Source of the DNA: Allolucifera butyrica
GTDB taxonomy: Bacteria; Bacillota; Negativicutes; Sporomusales; UPPP01
DNA: 57,973 bases
Assembly (NCBI RefSeq): GCF_900476375.1
Contig: NZ_UPPP01000077.1
Location: 1-57,973, forward strand
Direction of reading: 5' to 3'
How positions within the stretch are numbered: position 1 is the first letter of the stretch; each line of letters opens with the position of its first letter. The notes under the pieces were generated by a model. That model saw only the letters and a list, made by a program, of their open reading frames with translations. It ran no database searches and was not told the DNA's origin. The translations under genes and the position numbers were made by a program. Of this stretch, positions 17,684 through 26,575 are shown in pieces.

Positions 17684-17704
17684 GAGAACTGCGAACAGTG
17701 GGAA
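17684..17704 (+). repeat. Short interspersed motif, copy 2
   Basis: Reads GAACTGCGAACAGTGGGAA in the short gap before the DUF1638 gene, with ACAGA preceding as in other copies. It differs from the consensus GGACTGCGAAAANTGGGAT at three positions. It overlaps the GGAAGG that serves as ribosome binding site for the next gene. Confidence 0.5.
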
Positions 17705-17713
17705 GGTGAAACA

Positions 17714-18457
17714 ATGCTGCGACTAAAAGTAATTGCCTGTGACGTATTAAACCGGGAAATTTCCCTGCTGAGCAGCCAATCCCGCTGCTACGTTGACGTG
17801 ACGTTTCTCCATCAGGGACTGCACGATACTCCCGAAAAGCTTCGAGTGCTTCTCCAGCAGGAAATTGACAAAGCTAATTCCGGCTTTCCTTATAACTATT
17901 ACAATACCGTTCCTGATTACGATTACATTCTTGTGGGTTATGGCCTCTGCAGTAACGGAATTGCGGGAATCAGCAGCCGCCGGATCCCTTTGGTTATTCC
18001 CCGGGGGCATGACTGTATCACTCTTTTATTAGGTTCTAAGGAAACCTACCGCTGCTGTTTTCAGGATCATCCCGGCACCTATTGGTTTTCCGCCGGCTGG
18101 ATTGAGCGGGGCTGGCAGCCCAGTGAATTGAAATATAAGGTGTTATATGAAGAATATAGCCGCAAGTATGGCGAAGAAAATGCCGAATATCTAATGACCA
18201 TGGAACAACACTGGATGAAGGATTACCGGCAGGCGGCCTATATCTGCTGGGATATTCTGAACAACAGCGAATATTATCGTAAATTTACCCAGGATACGGC
18301 CAAATATCTTGCCTGGAATTATCTGGAGATCCAGGGTAAACAGGGCTTGCTGCAAAGAGTACTCAATGGAGTCTTCAATGACTCGGAAGTCCTGGTGGTA
18401 CCGCCGGAAAAAAAAGTAATCCCCAGTTATGATGACAGCATTATAACTTTTGAATGA
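17714..18457 (+). CDS. DUF1638 protein of the methyl-transfer island
   Basis: A 247-residue protein of the DUF1638 family, which regularly accompanies corrinoid proteins and RACE proteins in methanogens and acetogens; its biochemical role is not established. Recognisable segments are LKVIACDVLNREI at the start, DYILVGYGLCSNGIAGI and IPLVIPRGHDCITLLLGS, together with a tail containing an ASP-rich QYDDSIITF-like end. The conserved cysteines and His/Asp residues in GHDCI suggest metal or cofactor binding. The frame is open 12 codons further upstream, but ATG-17714 follows GGAAGG and matches the usual family start. It precedes the RACE gene by 25 bp and is surely in the same operon. Confidence 0.8.
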   Translation: MLRLKVIACDVLNREISLLSSQSRCYVDVTFLHQGLHDTPEKLRVLLQQEIDKANSGFPYNYYNTVPDYDYILVGYGLCSNGIAGISSRRIPLVIPRGHDCITLLLGSKETYRCCFQDHPGTYWFSAGWIERGWQPSELKYKVLYEEYSRKYGEENAEYLMTMEQHWMKDYRQAAYICWDILNNSEYYRKFTQDTAKYLAWNYLEIQGKQGLLQRVLNGVFNDSEVLVVPPEKKVIPSYDDSIITFE

Positions 18458-18482
18458 TTCCATAACTAACCGGAGGAAATTT

Positions 18483-20321
18483 ATGCTTTATAAGATAAGA
18501 ATACATCGTCAGTCTCAAATCGAAGAACTGCAGGCGGAAGAAGGCAGCAACCTTCTCCAGACGTTATTGCAGCATAATTATGACATGTATGCTCCCTGCA
18601 ACGGAAACGGGACCTGCGGCAAGTGCAAGATCAGGCTGATTGATCCGGCCGGCCCCGAACCAACCAGTAAAGGCCATACAATTCTTAGCACAGAAGAAAT
18701 CACAGCCGGCTACCGGCTGGCCTGCCGGACAACGATAAACAGTGACCTGGACATCCGGCTTGACGATACCGATTTTCTAAAAGCCAAAGTGGTAACGGAA
18801 GGCCGCCGGCGAAAGGTCAGGCTGTCCCCGGCTGTTTCCAAACGCTTTATTACCCTGACCCCACCTGACCTTGAGGACCAGCGTTCCGACAGCCGGCGCC
18901 TGGCCGATACTCTGGGCTTAAAACAAGAAACGGCTTCCCTGTCTTTACTTAGACAATTACCGGCAACCTTACGGGCCGCCAATTTTGAAACCACTTTGCT
19001 CTTTAACCGGACCAGACTGGCCGGTTTAGAAGCCGGCAATACCACTGCCAAGCTTTTCGGCATTGCCGTGGATATCGGCACAACCACGCTCGCGGCGTAC
19101 CTTTTGAACTTGAATACCGGTGACCAGTTAGCTACTTATTCGGGCTTAAATCCCCAGAAGAAATTCGGCGCCGATGTCATCGCTAGAATTAGCCATACTC
19201 TGGAAAAACCCAATGGGCTTGCCGAGATGCAGGCGGCCATCCTGGAGGGCATTAATCAGGCAGTCAGGCAATTGACCGCTGCTGCCGGCTTGCAGCCCAC
19301 GGACGTTTACGAAATTGTCCTGGTCGGCAATACGACAATGCTGCACTTTTTACTAAACCTTGCGGCCAAAAATATGGCGGCCTCCCCTTTCATTCCGGTA
19401 ACGACGCAGACCTTCATCCTGCAGGCGGCGGAAGCCGGCATTACGATCAATCAAAATGCCATCGTCGTCCTGGTTCCTGCCGTGGCGGCCTATATTGGCG
19501 CCGATACGGTGGCGGCGGCTTTGGCCAGTGGGATGAGCACCCGTAAACCGGTTTCCCTGCTCATCGACTTTGGCACCAACGGTGAAATCGTTCTTGGCAA
19601 CAGCGAATGGCTGCTGGCCTGCTCGGCCGCAGCCGGCCCTGCTTTCGAGGGAGCTAATATCCATAACGGCGTGGGAAGCATTCCCGGCGCCATCGACAGT
19701 TTTCTAATTGAAAAAGAACTGAAATATACGACCATCGGCGGTGAAAAGCCGGTAGGAATTTGTGGCACCGGCTTGATTGATATCGCTGCCGGACTCTATA
19801 AAGCCGGTATTATCGACGCAACGGGAAGGATGGCAACCGGGACCGGCTTGCCCAATCTGCCGCAGTCACTCAAAGACCGGCTCGCCGTAATTGACGGAAT
19901 GGCGGCCTTCCTCATTGCGTCCGCCGACGAAAGTGCCCACCATCAGGAAGTTTATATTACCCAGAAGGATATCAGAGAACTCCAGAATGCCAAGGCCGCT
20001 ATCGCCGCCGGGATACAAGTTTTAGCCGCAACAGCGGGAATCCGGCTGCAGGATATTGAAAAAACTTACCTGGCCGGCGGTTTCGGCAGTTATATCAAAG
20101 CCGCCAGTGCCATCCATATTGGCTTAATTCCCTTAGAATTGAGCGGACGCCTGGAGGCCATCGGCAATGCCGCCGGCGCCGGCGCTGTTGAGATCCTGCT
20201 TTCCCGGCGTTCGCTGCACCAAGCAGAAAAAATTAAACAAAAAATTAAATACATCGAATTATCGTCCTGCCGGGAATTTAACGACTTTTTTATCGATGCG
20301 ATGCTGTTCACTGAAGAATAA
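18483..20321 (+). CDS. RACE reductive activator of corrinoid protein (ASKHA, 2Fe-2S)
   Basis: A 612-residue activator that reduces inactive cob(II)alamin back to cob(I)alamin on the corrinoid protein with ATP hydrolysis. An N-terminal [2Fe-2S] ferredoxin domain has Cys39, Cys45, Cys48 and Cys81 in PCNGNGTCGKC and LACRT. A linker region follows, then an ASKHA ATPase domain beginning AVDIGTTTLAAYL (about residue 190-210) with further motifs LIDFGTNGEIVLG, CGTGLIDIAAG and AGGFGSYI. This order is that of the DUF4445/RamA-like activators. The frame is open upstream to 18450, but ATG-18483 with CCGGAGG is the clear start. It ends the operon after DUF1638. A functional corrinoid methyl-transfer system should include such an activator, so its presence strongly supports the island being functional. 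Confidence 0.93.
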   Translation: MLYKIRIHRQSQIEELQAEEGSNLLQTLLQHNYDMYAPCNGNGTCGKCKIRLIDPAGPEPTSKGHTILSTEEITAGYRLACRTTINSDLDIRLDDTDFLKAKVVTEGRRRKVRLSPAVSKRFITLTPPDLEDQRSDSRRLADTLGLKQETASLSLLRQLPATLRAANFETTLLFNRTRLAGLEAGNTTAKLFGIAVDIGTTTLAAYLLNLNTGDQLATYSGLNPQKKFGADVIARISHTLEKPNGLAEMQAAILEGINQAVRQLTAAAGLQPTDVYEIVLVGNTTMLHFLLNLAAKNMAASPFIPVTTQTFILQAAEAGITINQNAIVVLVPAVAAYIGADTVAAALASGMSTRKPVSLLIDFGTNGEIVLGNSEWLLACSAAAGPAFEGANIHNGVGSIPGAIDSFLIEKELKYTTIGGEKPVGICGTGLIDIAAGLYKAGIIDATGRMATGTGLPNLPQSLKDRLAVIDGMAAFLIASADESAHHQEVYITQKDIRELQNAKAAIAAGIQVLAATAGIRLQDIEKTYLAGGFGSYIKAASAIHIGLIPLELSGRLEAIGNAAGAGAVEILLSRRSLHQAEKIKQKIKYIELSSCREFNDFFIDAMLFTEE

Positions 20322-20341
20322 ATCCGTTTTCCCCCACAATA

Positions 20342-20427
20342 GAGCCTGCTTAAAAAGATGCAGATACTCTGAAAATAATGACAGAGGACTGCGAAAAATG
20401 GGATTGATGCGCTTTTTAAGCAGGCTC
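20342..20427. repeat. 86-bp inverted-repeat element, short form
   Basis: Bounded by GAGCCTGCTTAAAAAG and its near complement, with ACAATA directly on both sides (possible target duplication). It contains the motif GGACTGCGAAAAATGGGAT. A longer copy in the opposite orientation lies at 33428-33604 and holds about 91 extra bases in the middle. Looks like a small non-autonomous mobile element. Confidence 0.8.
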
Positions 20428-20440
20428 ACAATAAAATAGC

Positions 20441-20468
20441 AAGAGGACTGTCTTTAGGCAGTCCTCTT
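20441..20468. terminator. Bidirectional terminator between RACE and transporter genes
   Basis: Ten-bp arms AAGAGGACTG and complement, eight-base loop, followed by T-rich sequence on both strands. It lies between the converging RACE gene and the sugar transporter. Confidence 0.85.
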
Positions 20469-20484
20469 TTCGTGATAAGTTATC

Positions 20485-21933
20485 CTAGTTTAATTTGGGA
20501 TTCTTTATATCGACGGGTTCATTTTCCATTATCTCGCAATTTCCATGATTGCGAAAACTTTCTTCCAGTTCTTCCAGGGAATAATCCTTGGTTTCCGGTG
20601 CATAAACTTTTACGAAAATCATGGAACAAATACCAAGCACAACAAATACCATGAATGTCGAGAACAATCCAACATCAGCCAACAGTACCGGGAAAGTTAA
20701 ACCAATCAGGAAATTAGTCAGCCACAAACACAGCACCGCCAGACCCATCCCAAGTCCTCTAACTCTAAGCGGAAAAATTTCGGCGAGTAACAGCCATACG
20801 ATCGGTCCGGCGGTTCCTTGCATAAAAGCCAGAAACATTACAGTTAACGAAAGCACCACATAAGGAAGCTGCGGTGATCCCTCCAGCAGTCTTGATGCCA
20901 TAGCAATCAAAAATAAAGAAGTAGTTGTTCCTGCCAAGCCAACCAGCAGCATGGGAATTCGTCTTACCTTACCCATCAGCCAAATGCTTACAACAACAGC
21001 CAGAACGGAGGTCAATCCATTTACCGTATTGGCCAATAATGCGGTTTGGGCGCTAAATCCTGATTTTTCCAAGATCTGCGTTCCATAATACATAATTGTA
21101 TTAATGCCTGTAAGTTGCTGTACTACGGCCAGGCCGATTCCAATAAGAAGAATTCTGCGAACCCAGGGGATTTTAAAATCTTTGAGCGTAGCTTTTTTCA
21201 TATGGGCTTCTGCAGTCAACATACCTTGAATCTCTTTCAGTTCATTTTCGGCTCTTGCCTCCGTACGGGCTTTGCGTAATACCGTCATTGCTTCCTGAAC
21301 TCTTCCTTTAGAAACCAGCCAGCGGGGACTTTCCGGCATCGCCAGCATTCCCAGCCATAATACAACTGCCGGTAATGAGCAGATGGCCAGCATATACCGC
21401 CATACATGACCGGACTCTCCTAAAGTAACACCGAGAACAGCATTAAAAACAAAGGCTAAAAACTGTCCCAAGACGATCATAAATTCATTCTGTGTGACCA
21501 TCCGGCCTCTATTTTCTGCCGGAGACATTTCCGCCAGATAGGTAGGTACAGTAACCGAAGCGCCCCCTACAGCGAGACCAAGTATGAACCGGAAAAAAAC
21601 CATAACATTTACACTGGGGGCAAAGGTGCATCCCATTGCTGCAATAAAGAAAAGTGCTGCTAAATTAAGAATATTTTTTCTGCGGCCGATATGGTCGGAA
21701 AGTCGTCCACTAGTTAATGATCCTAAAGCTGCTCCAAATAGCAAAGAACTTGCTACAAGGCCTTCCGTCAACGGCGTTAGATTCAACTGGTCCGGTTTGG
21801 CCATATAGGGTAAGGCACCATTGATAACGCCTGTATCATAACCAAATAGTAAACCACCGAATGTAGATATAAACATTACTAAGCGTAAAAATAATTTTGG
21901 GGACAGTTTTTGTACATTTCCACTTTTATTCAA
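20485..21933 (-). CDS. MFS sugar/inositol:H+ symporter (IolT-like)
   Basis: Major-facilitator sugar transporter of about 482 residues with twelve predicted membrane segments. Sugar-porter signatures are GGLLFGYDTGVINGAL at the start, GRLSDHIGRRK, RFILGLAVGGASV, PESPRWLVSKGR and QQLTGINTIMYYG. The sequence resembles myo-inositol transporters of the IolT type. The frame is open to 22035, but I favour the TTG at 21933, which has GGGAGG eight bases upstream and gives a normal short N-terminus. The iolE remnant immediately upstream supports an original link to inositol use. The terminator at 20441-20468 ends the transcript. Substrate specificity (inositol versus another sugar) is not decidable by sequence alone. 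Confidence 0.85.
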   Translation of the reverse strand: MNKSGNVQKLSPKLFLRLVMFISTFGGLLFGYDTGVINGALPYMAKPDQLNLTPLTEGLVASSLLFGAALGSLTSGRLSDHIGRRKNILNLAALFFIAAMGCTFAPSVNVMVFFRFILGLAVGGASVTVPTYLAEMSPAENRGRMVTQNEFMIVLGQFLAFVFNAVLGVTLGESGHVWRYMLAICSLPAVVLWLGMLAMPESPRWLVSKGRVQEAMTVLRKARTEARAENELKEIQGMLTAEAHMKKATLKDFKIPWVRRILLIGIGLAVVQQLTGINTIMYYGTQILEKSGFSAQTALLANTVNGLTSVLAVVVSIWLMGKVRRIPMLLVGLAGTTTSLFLIAMASRLLEGSPQLPYVVLSLTVMFLAFMQGTAGPIVWLLLAEIFPLRVRGLGMGLAVLCLWLTNFLIGLTFPVLLADVGLFSTFMVFVVLGICSMIFVKVYAPETKDYSLEELEESFRNHGNCEIMENEPVDIKNPKLN

Positions 21934-22096
21934 CAATTCCGCCTCCCGATTGCTTACTTTTTGTAAGATAAAATTTGGGTTAAATTTTGAAGCTGTTATC
22001 TCATTTCTTACATCCACAAAAATTATATTCTCCATTTTTACATAAAAGCAACAATGTTTGCCCTATCTGTTTCGCAAGTTATTTTACCCTGCCCTC

Positions 22097-22645
22097 CTAT
22101 AGTCCTGTCTTTTCCTTGATGTATTGCCGGGCCTTGATGGCGTATTCCAGAGGATTGGCCACCGCCGGGTCCTGTTCGGCCTCAACGACGAACCAGCCTT
22201 CATAGCCGCCTTCCGCCAGCACCTTAAAGAGCGGTCCATAGTCGATCATCCCGTCGCCGGGTACGGTGAAGGCGCCGGCTTTGACGGCTTGTAAGAAACT
22301 CATTTTTTCCGCTTTGACCCGGGCCAGGACATCCCGCCGGACGTCCTTAAGATGGACGTGCCGGATCCGGGCGGCATATTTCCGGAGAATGTATTCCGGG
22401 TCTTCCCCCGAGAAAACCAGATGGCCCGTGTCAAACAGCAAGGAAACGAGATCCGGGTCGGTCAGGGTCATGAGCCGCTCCATTTCGCCCGTCGTCTGCA
22501 CGCCGGTGCCCATATGATGGTGATAAACGATTTTCATGCCCTTCTCCGCCGCCAGCCGGCCCAGATTCTCCAGACCCCGGGCCAGCTTCTCCCATTCCGC
22601 CGCCGTGAATACGGGCTTGGCGTCAAACACAGGCGAAAGCCTGGT
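22097..22645 (-). pseudogene. iolE: iolE (inosose dehydratase) 3' remnant
   Basis: The open frame from about 22640 to 22097 encodes about 180 residues matching the C-terminal half of inosose dehydratase IolE: PVFDAKPVFTAAEWEKLA, YHHHMGTGVQT, LLFDTGHLVFSGEDP, RHVHLKDVR, FTVPGDGMIDYGP and FVVEAEQDPAVANPLEYA. The usual N-terminal 120 or so residues are missing. Upstream the frame runs into the wrong frame of a GAPDH-type gene, so any reading start would give a hybrid product. I regard it as a deletion remnant. Residues important for the xylose-isomerase fold remain (histidines and the VVEAEQDP motif), but the N-terminal half of the barrel is absent. Confidence 0.8.
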
Positions 22646-23222
22646 GGCTCGGCGCCTTATCGATTTGCAGGGCATTCGTGAGGCCCCGGTGATAGTCTCC
22701 CGGGTCGGCAACCCGCCGGATAATGGTGATGGCCACTTTTTCCACGCCATACGCCCGGTCCAGGCAGTCGACGGAACGGATGAGTCCCGTGGTGTTGCAG
22801 GAAGTCAGTTTGAGGAATTGTTTGCCCAAGCCTTTTTCATAGTTGGCATAGCCGTGGAAGAAAACGTCGGCTACGGAGTTCTTTTCGCCGCCCTGGAAGA
22901 TGGCTTTTTTATTGTATTTGGCATAAAGTTCTTTATTTTTAGCGCCAATGCCGGCGCTGGTGGCGTCGAGCACGACATCCACTTTCTGCACCAGTTCTTC
23001 CAGCGTGCCCGCTACGGGGATCGACAGCGCGTCGAATTGAGGCCGGTTTTCCGCCATGCCCAGGTAGAAGGCATAGGGCATGCCTTTTTCTTTTAACGCC
23101 CGGATCGCCAGGGTCGGCGCCACATCGGCCACCCCCACCAGTTCCATGTCTTTCTGCCGGGCTACTCCGTCCGCCAATCGCTGGCCAATGACGCCGTAGC
23201 CCACAACTCCTACTTTTACCAT
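22623..23222 (-). pseudogene. Type II (archaeal-type) GAPDH 5' fragment
   Basis: Encodes the first about 194 residues of a type II glyceraldehyde-3-phosphate dehydrogenase: NAD-binding VKVGVVGYGVIGQRLADGV and the catalytic cysteine in TSCNTTGLIRSVD (Cys142). The full protein is normally about 340 residues. After DKAPSHQ the sequence changes to FACV and stops, since it enters iolE sequence in a different reading frame near 22640. So it is truncated by the same deletion that removed the start of iolE. ATG-23222 is preceded by a suitable GAGGAGT-like site. The organism has a normal gap gene at 45206, so this was not the glycolytic enzyme. Confidence 0.8.
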
Positions 23223-23370
23223 GTAAATTACTCCTCTCTCATCTCATGTTGATCATTTTTTATAGCGATAACCTTTCCCTTTGCAACCGCTTGCAAAAAA
23301 AGGTAATCGTTTTTTACAATAAGCTGACTATAAAGTTAAATCAAAATTCTCAAATCATTCAAATTGCAAC

Positions 23371-23533
23371 TAGTGCTCTGTTAACCCTAAATCTGTAGGA
23401 TGAATTGTGAGAGATTTTTCGTCCTGCACGGCGGAGGAGACGCGCATATCGAGAATATGTAAGCCGACGACAACAAAGCAGGGCGGAAAGTATCTCGCAA
23501 GAACACTATAGAGTTAGGGTTTACAGAACACTA
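23371..23533. repeat. 163-bp inverted-repeat element in the hprK upstream region
   Basis: TAGTGCTCTGTTAACCC at the left pairs with GGGTTTACAGAACACTA at the right, arms of about 25 bp with a few mismatches. The interior is GC-rich with no open frame of interest. The surrounding gene-free stretch 23223-23718 is otherwise AT-rich and shows no other feature I can support. Confidence 0.6.
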
Positions 23534-23718
23534 AACTCTATATAAAATATACCGTAAGCAGTCATTGCTTATATTGTAATTTCTTTGTAATTTTGTAATT
23601 TTGTTTGGAATATTAAAAAAACTCCCTGTCAGAAGCCGCCTGGTAAAAAAAGAGAGGAAAACGGCCTCCCGGCGCGAAAGATTAACAGGAAATCATTTGA
23701 TCCCAACAGGAGGAACCC

Positions 23719-24597
23719 ATGGCTTATGCAACAATTCAACAACTTATCGACCCCTGCCAGTTGGAAGTGCTGTGCGGACAAAAATATCTTCAACGGACCG
23801 TATCGGTGGCCGATTTAAACCGGCCCGGACTAGGTCTGGCAGGCTATCTGGAACATTTCGACAATCTGCGGATTCAGGTAACCGGCATGACCGAACTGGC
23901 CTTTCTCAGTTCTCTTTCGCCGGACTTGCTGCAAAGCCGTTGGCAAGCCCTTTTCGCCACCAAATTTCCCTGCCTGATTGTTACCCGGGGGCTGGATTTT
24001 CCCCATCAATGGCTGCGCTGGGCCGAGGCGGAACAAGTGCCGGTATTGCGAACTCATTTGCCAACCACCCGTTTTATCAGCCAGCTCACCGATTATCTGG
24101 AAAATCGTCTGGCTCCCTGTACTACCGTGCATGGCGACTTAATCGACGTGCATGGTGTCGGCGTGCTGATTACCGGTGAAAGCGGTATCGGCAAAAGTGA
24201 AACCGTACTGGAACTGCTTTACCGCCGTCACCGGCTGGTAGCCGATGACGTAGTCGACGTCACGAAACGCGGCGACCACGTACTGATCGGCACGTCGCCC
24301 GACCTGGTACGCTACTTGATCGAGGTACGGGGCTTAGGAATTATGGATGTAAAAAAACTGTTCGGTGCGGGTTCTGTTCTTTTATCGCTCAAAATTGATA
24401 TTGTCATTCAGCTGGATGCGTGGCAAAAAGACAAATACTACGATCGCTGGGGACTGGACGAAGAAAAAGAAGAAATTTTGGGAATCTCCCTGCCCAAATT
24501 TATTATTCCGGTTCTGCCGGGAAGGAATTTAGCCGCTATCGTCGATGTGGCGGCCATGAACTACCGCCAGAAAATGCTGGGCAGCAGCGGACTCTAA
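23719..24597 (+). CDS. hprK: HPr kinase/phosphorylase
   Basis: Bifunctional enzyme that phosphorylates and dephosphorylates the serine of HPr in Firmicutes carbon catabolite control. It is 292 residues with an N-terminal regulatory domain (about 1-130) and a C-terminal kinase domain. The Walker A motif is ITGESGIGKSE (about 152-162), and the HPrK/P signature IEVRGLGIMDVKKLFG follows near 200-216. AGGAGGAACCC precedes the ATG. It is followed by two hairpins forming terminators. No HPr gene lies in the window. It is isolated on the plus strand between the GAPDH/iolE scar and RNase J, with an IR element and an AT-rich region upstream. Confidence 0.96.
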   Translation: MAYATIQQLIDPCQLEVLCGQKYLQRTVSVADLNRPGLGLAGYLEHFDNLRIQVTGMTELAFLSSLSPDLLQSRWQALFATKFPCLIVTRGLDFPHQWLRWAEAEQVPVLRTHLPTTRFISQLTDYLENRLAPCTTVHGDLIDVHGVGVLITGESGIGKSETVLELLYRRHRLVADDVVDVTKRGDHVLIGTSPDLVRYLIEVRGLGIMDVKKLFGAGSVLLSLKIDIVIQLDAWQKDKYYDRWGLDEEKEEILGISLPKFIIPVLPGRNLAAIVDVAAMNYRQKMLGSSGL

Positions 24598-24617
24598 GAA
24601 AACCGCCGGAGCGGTTT
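24598..24617 (+). terminator. Hairpin after hprK
   Basis: AAAACCGC, a CGGA loop and GCGGTTTT begin right after the hprK stop codon. The following CGGCTC..GCGCAAGG segment resembles the head of other repeat copies (34490, 49245). Confidence 0.55.
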
Positions 24618-24683
24618 TCGGCTCGTAGCGCAAGGCCCAGAGCGCGGGGAACCTGTGCTGAAAGCGCTCGCCCTCCCACGGAG

Positions 24684-24730
24684 AAAAAAACGATTTTAAC
24701 ACATCCTAACTGTGCTAAAACCGTTTTTTT
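24684..24730. terminator. Bidirectional terminator between hprK and RNase J
   Basis: Left arm AAAAAAACGATTTTAACACA pairs with TGTGCTAAAACCGTTTTTTT around a short loop, with two bulges. It ends in a run of seven T and sits in the converging intergenic region. Confidence 0.75.
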
Positions 24731-24758
24731 ATAAATATAAGTTTTGGGGACTAAATAG

Positions 24759-24915
24759 AGCCGTTAACGGCAGAAGAATCGCCTTATCAACGCTCCGCCG
24801 TTGCCACTTAACCTCCGCTTATAACAAGACGATCCTTCTGCCTGGATTGTTCGCCCGAAATGATTCCAGATGGCTTCCCTGCGCCATGGACCGAAAGACC
24901 GCACAGCGTTTTTTC
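24759..24915 (-). repeat. ~155-bp palindromic repeat, copy C
   Basis: On the minus strand it contains CCATGGCGCAG, GCCATCTGG, AATCCAGGCAGAAGGATCG, ATAAGCGGAGGTTAAGTGG, GAGCGTTGATAAGGCGATTC and TCTGCCGTTAACGGC. The same blocks in the same order occur at 31692-31830 and 34490-34660. The GGCAGAAGGATCG arm can pair with CGATTCTTCTGCC, so the unit folds. It lies directly downstream of RNase J. Confidence 0.8.
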
Positions 24916-24916
24916 T

Positions 24917-26575
24917 TTATACATCCATAATAATGGGCAAAATCATCGGTTTGCGGCCCGTCTTGGCAAACAAATAGCGATTCAGAGCTTCGCGTATACT
25001 GTTTTTAATTGGCGCCCACTGCGTTACCGGCCCGTTCGTCATTCCTTCCAGCACTTCTTTTACGATCTGTCGGGCCTCATTCATCAGTATTTCCGCGTCC
25101 CGCACATATACGAAGCCGCGGGAAACCACATCGGGACCGGACACAATACAGCCCCGCTGCTTATCCAGGGTAAGCACGACGATGAAGACACCGTCCTGCG
25201 ACAATTGATGCCTGTCCCGGATAACAATATTGCCAACATCGCCAATTCCCAGGCCGTCAACAAAAACCTTGCCGGCGGCAACCTTGCCGGCAAACCGTCC
25301 GCTCGTGGCGGTAAAAGCGAAAACATGGCCATTTTCCCCGATAAATATATTTTCTTTGGCCAATCCCACTTTTTCCGCCAATTTCTCCTGGCATTTGAGC
25401 ATACGGTATTCGCCGTGTACAGGAATCAGGAATTTAGGCCGCACCAGATTCAGGATCAGTTTCATTTCCTCCTGGCTGCCGTGGCCGGAAACATGGATGC
25501 CGGACGAACGCTCGTAGATCACGTCGACACCCAAACGCATCAGGCCGTCAATAATTCTGGCTACGGACTGCTCATTCCCCGGGATGGGCGTAGCCGATAT
25601 AATAACCGTATCGCCATAGCTCAATTCCACGCTCCGGTGATTCCTGGAAGCGAGCCGGCTCAAAGCCGCCATCGGTTCTCCCTGGCTGCCGGTCGTCAGA
25701 ATAAGAATTTGATTATCAGGATAGCGGTTTATTTCATCAATATCGATGACTACTCCTTCCGGAACGGTCATATACCCCAATTCCATGGCCTTGGCGACTA
25801 CCGTAGCCATGCTGCGGCCCAGTACGGCAACCTTACGGCCATATTTATCTCCCGCATTAATTGCCTGTTGCAGTCTGGACACATTGGAAGCAAAGGTGGT
25901 GAGAATGATCCGTCCTTTTACGGCCGCAAACTTCTCATCCAAAGCCTCGCTGACCGTTCGTTCCGACTTGGTGTAACCGGGACGTTCGGCATTGGTGCTG
26001 TCCGAAAGCAACACTAAGACTCCCTTGTCCCCCAATTCGGCAAACTTGTGAATATCAATCATTTGTCCATCCACAGGGGTCTGATCAATTTTAAAGTCAC
26101 CCGTATGCACAACCACTCCCACCGGCGTTTTTAAATACACCGCCAGCGCGTCGGCTATGGAGTGATTAACCCGGATAAAGCCGATATCAAACAGCCCCGC
26201 CTTGACCGTATCGCCCGGGGCAACGGGGATTAATTTTTCGGCCGATACATTGTATTCCTTGAGTCTTCCTTCTACCAGGCCCAGGGTCAGTCTCGAACCA
26301 TATACGGGCACATCAACCTGCCGTAAAAGATAAAATAAAGAGCCAATATGATCCTCATGACCGTGGGTCAAAACCACCGCCCGGATTTTGTCCCGGTTTT
26401 CGAATACATAAGTCATATCCGGTATTACCAGATCAATGCCCAGCATATCTTCTTCGGGAAATGCCAGACCACAATCCAGGATAATCATATCGTCACCATA
26501 ACGGAATATGGTCATGTTCTTGCCGATCTCACCAAGTCCTCCCAAAGGAATAATTAAAAGTTCATTCTGATTCAA
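24917..26575 (-). CDS. rnj: Ribonuclease J
   Basis: Metallo-beta-lactamase-fold ribonuclease with 5'-3' exo- and endonuclease activity, part of Firmicutes mRNA decay and rRNA maturation. The 552-residue protein shows IPLGGLGEIGKNM at the start, the metal motif LTHGHEDHIGS (about 72-82), SDSTNAERPGYT, the beta-CASP segments ILTTFASNVSRLQQ and ILTTGSQGEPMAAL, and HVSGHGSQEEMK; the C-terminal domain follows. The start is TTG-26575 with AGGAGG upstream. It is closely followed by the palindromic repeat copy C. The upstream gene-free region 26576-26983 is AT-rich and contains a GCCGGTGC hairpin at 26709-26734. Confidence 0.95.
   Translation of the reverse strand: MNQNELLIIPLGGLGEIGKNMTIFRYGDDMIILDCGLAFPEEDMLGIDLVIPDMTYVFENRDKIRAVVLTHGHEDHIGSLFYLLRQVDVPVYGSRLTLGLVEGRLKEYNVSAEKLIPVAPGDTVKAGLFDIGFIRVNHSIADALAVYLKTPVGVVVHTGDFKIDQTPVDGQMIDIHKFAELGDKGVLVLLSDSTNAERPGYTKSERTVSEALDEKFAAVKGRIILTTFASNVSRLQQAINAGDKYGRKVAVLGRSMATVVAKAMELGYMTVPEGVVIDIDEINRYPDNQILILTTGSQGEPMAALSRLASRNHRSVELSYGDTVIISATPIPGNEQSVARIIDGLMRLGVDVIYERSSGIHVSGHGSQEEMKLILNLVRPKFLIPVHGEYRMLKCQEKLAEKVGLAKENIFIGENGHVFAFTATSGRFAGKVAAGKVFVDGLGIGDVGNIVIRDRHQLSQDGVFIVVLTLDKQRGCIVSGPDVVSRGFVYVRDAEILMNEARQIVKEVLEGMTNGPVTQWAPIKNSIREALNRYLFAKTGRKPMILPIIMDV

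Noticed and set aside
20167..20439. 90-codon frame across the end of the RACE gene
   Set aside because: Its last residues come from the 86-bp repeat element; the RACE frame is the coding one.
22097..22750. An intact 217-residue sugar isomerase-like protein
   Set aside because: The first about 38 residues come from the wrong frame of a GAPDH-type gene, and only the C-terminal part matches IolE, so it is a chimera of two broken genes.
23601..24179. 192-codon frame overlapping hprK
   Set aside because: Another frame of the same strand; hprK motifs are complete and hprK has the better ribosome binding site.
24860..26017. 385-codon plus-strand frame
   Set aside because: Antisense to RNase J, with no start signal and no recognisable sequence.
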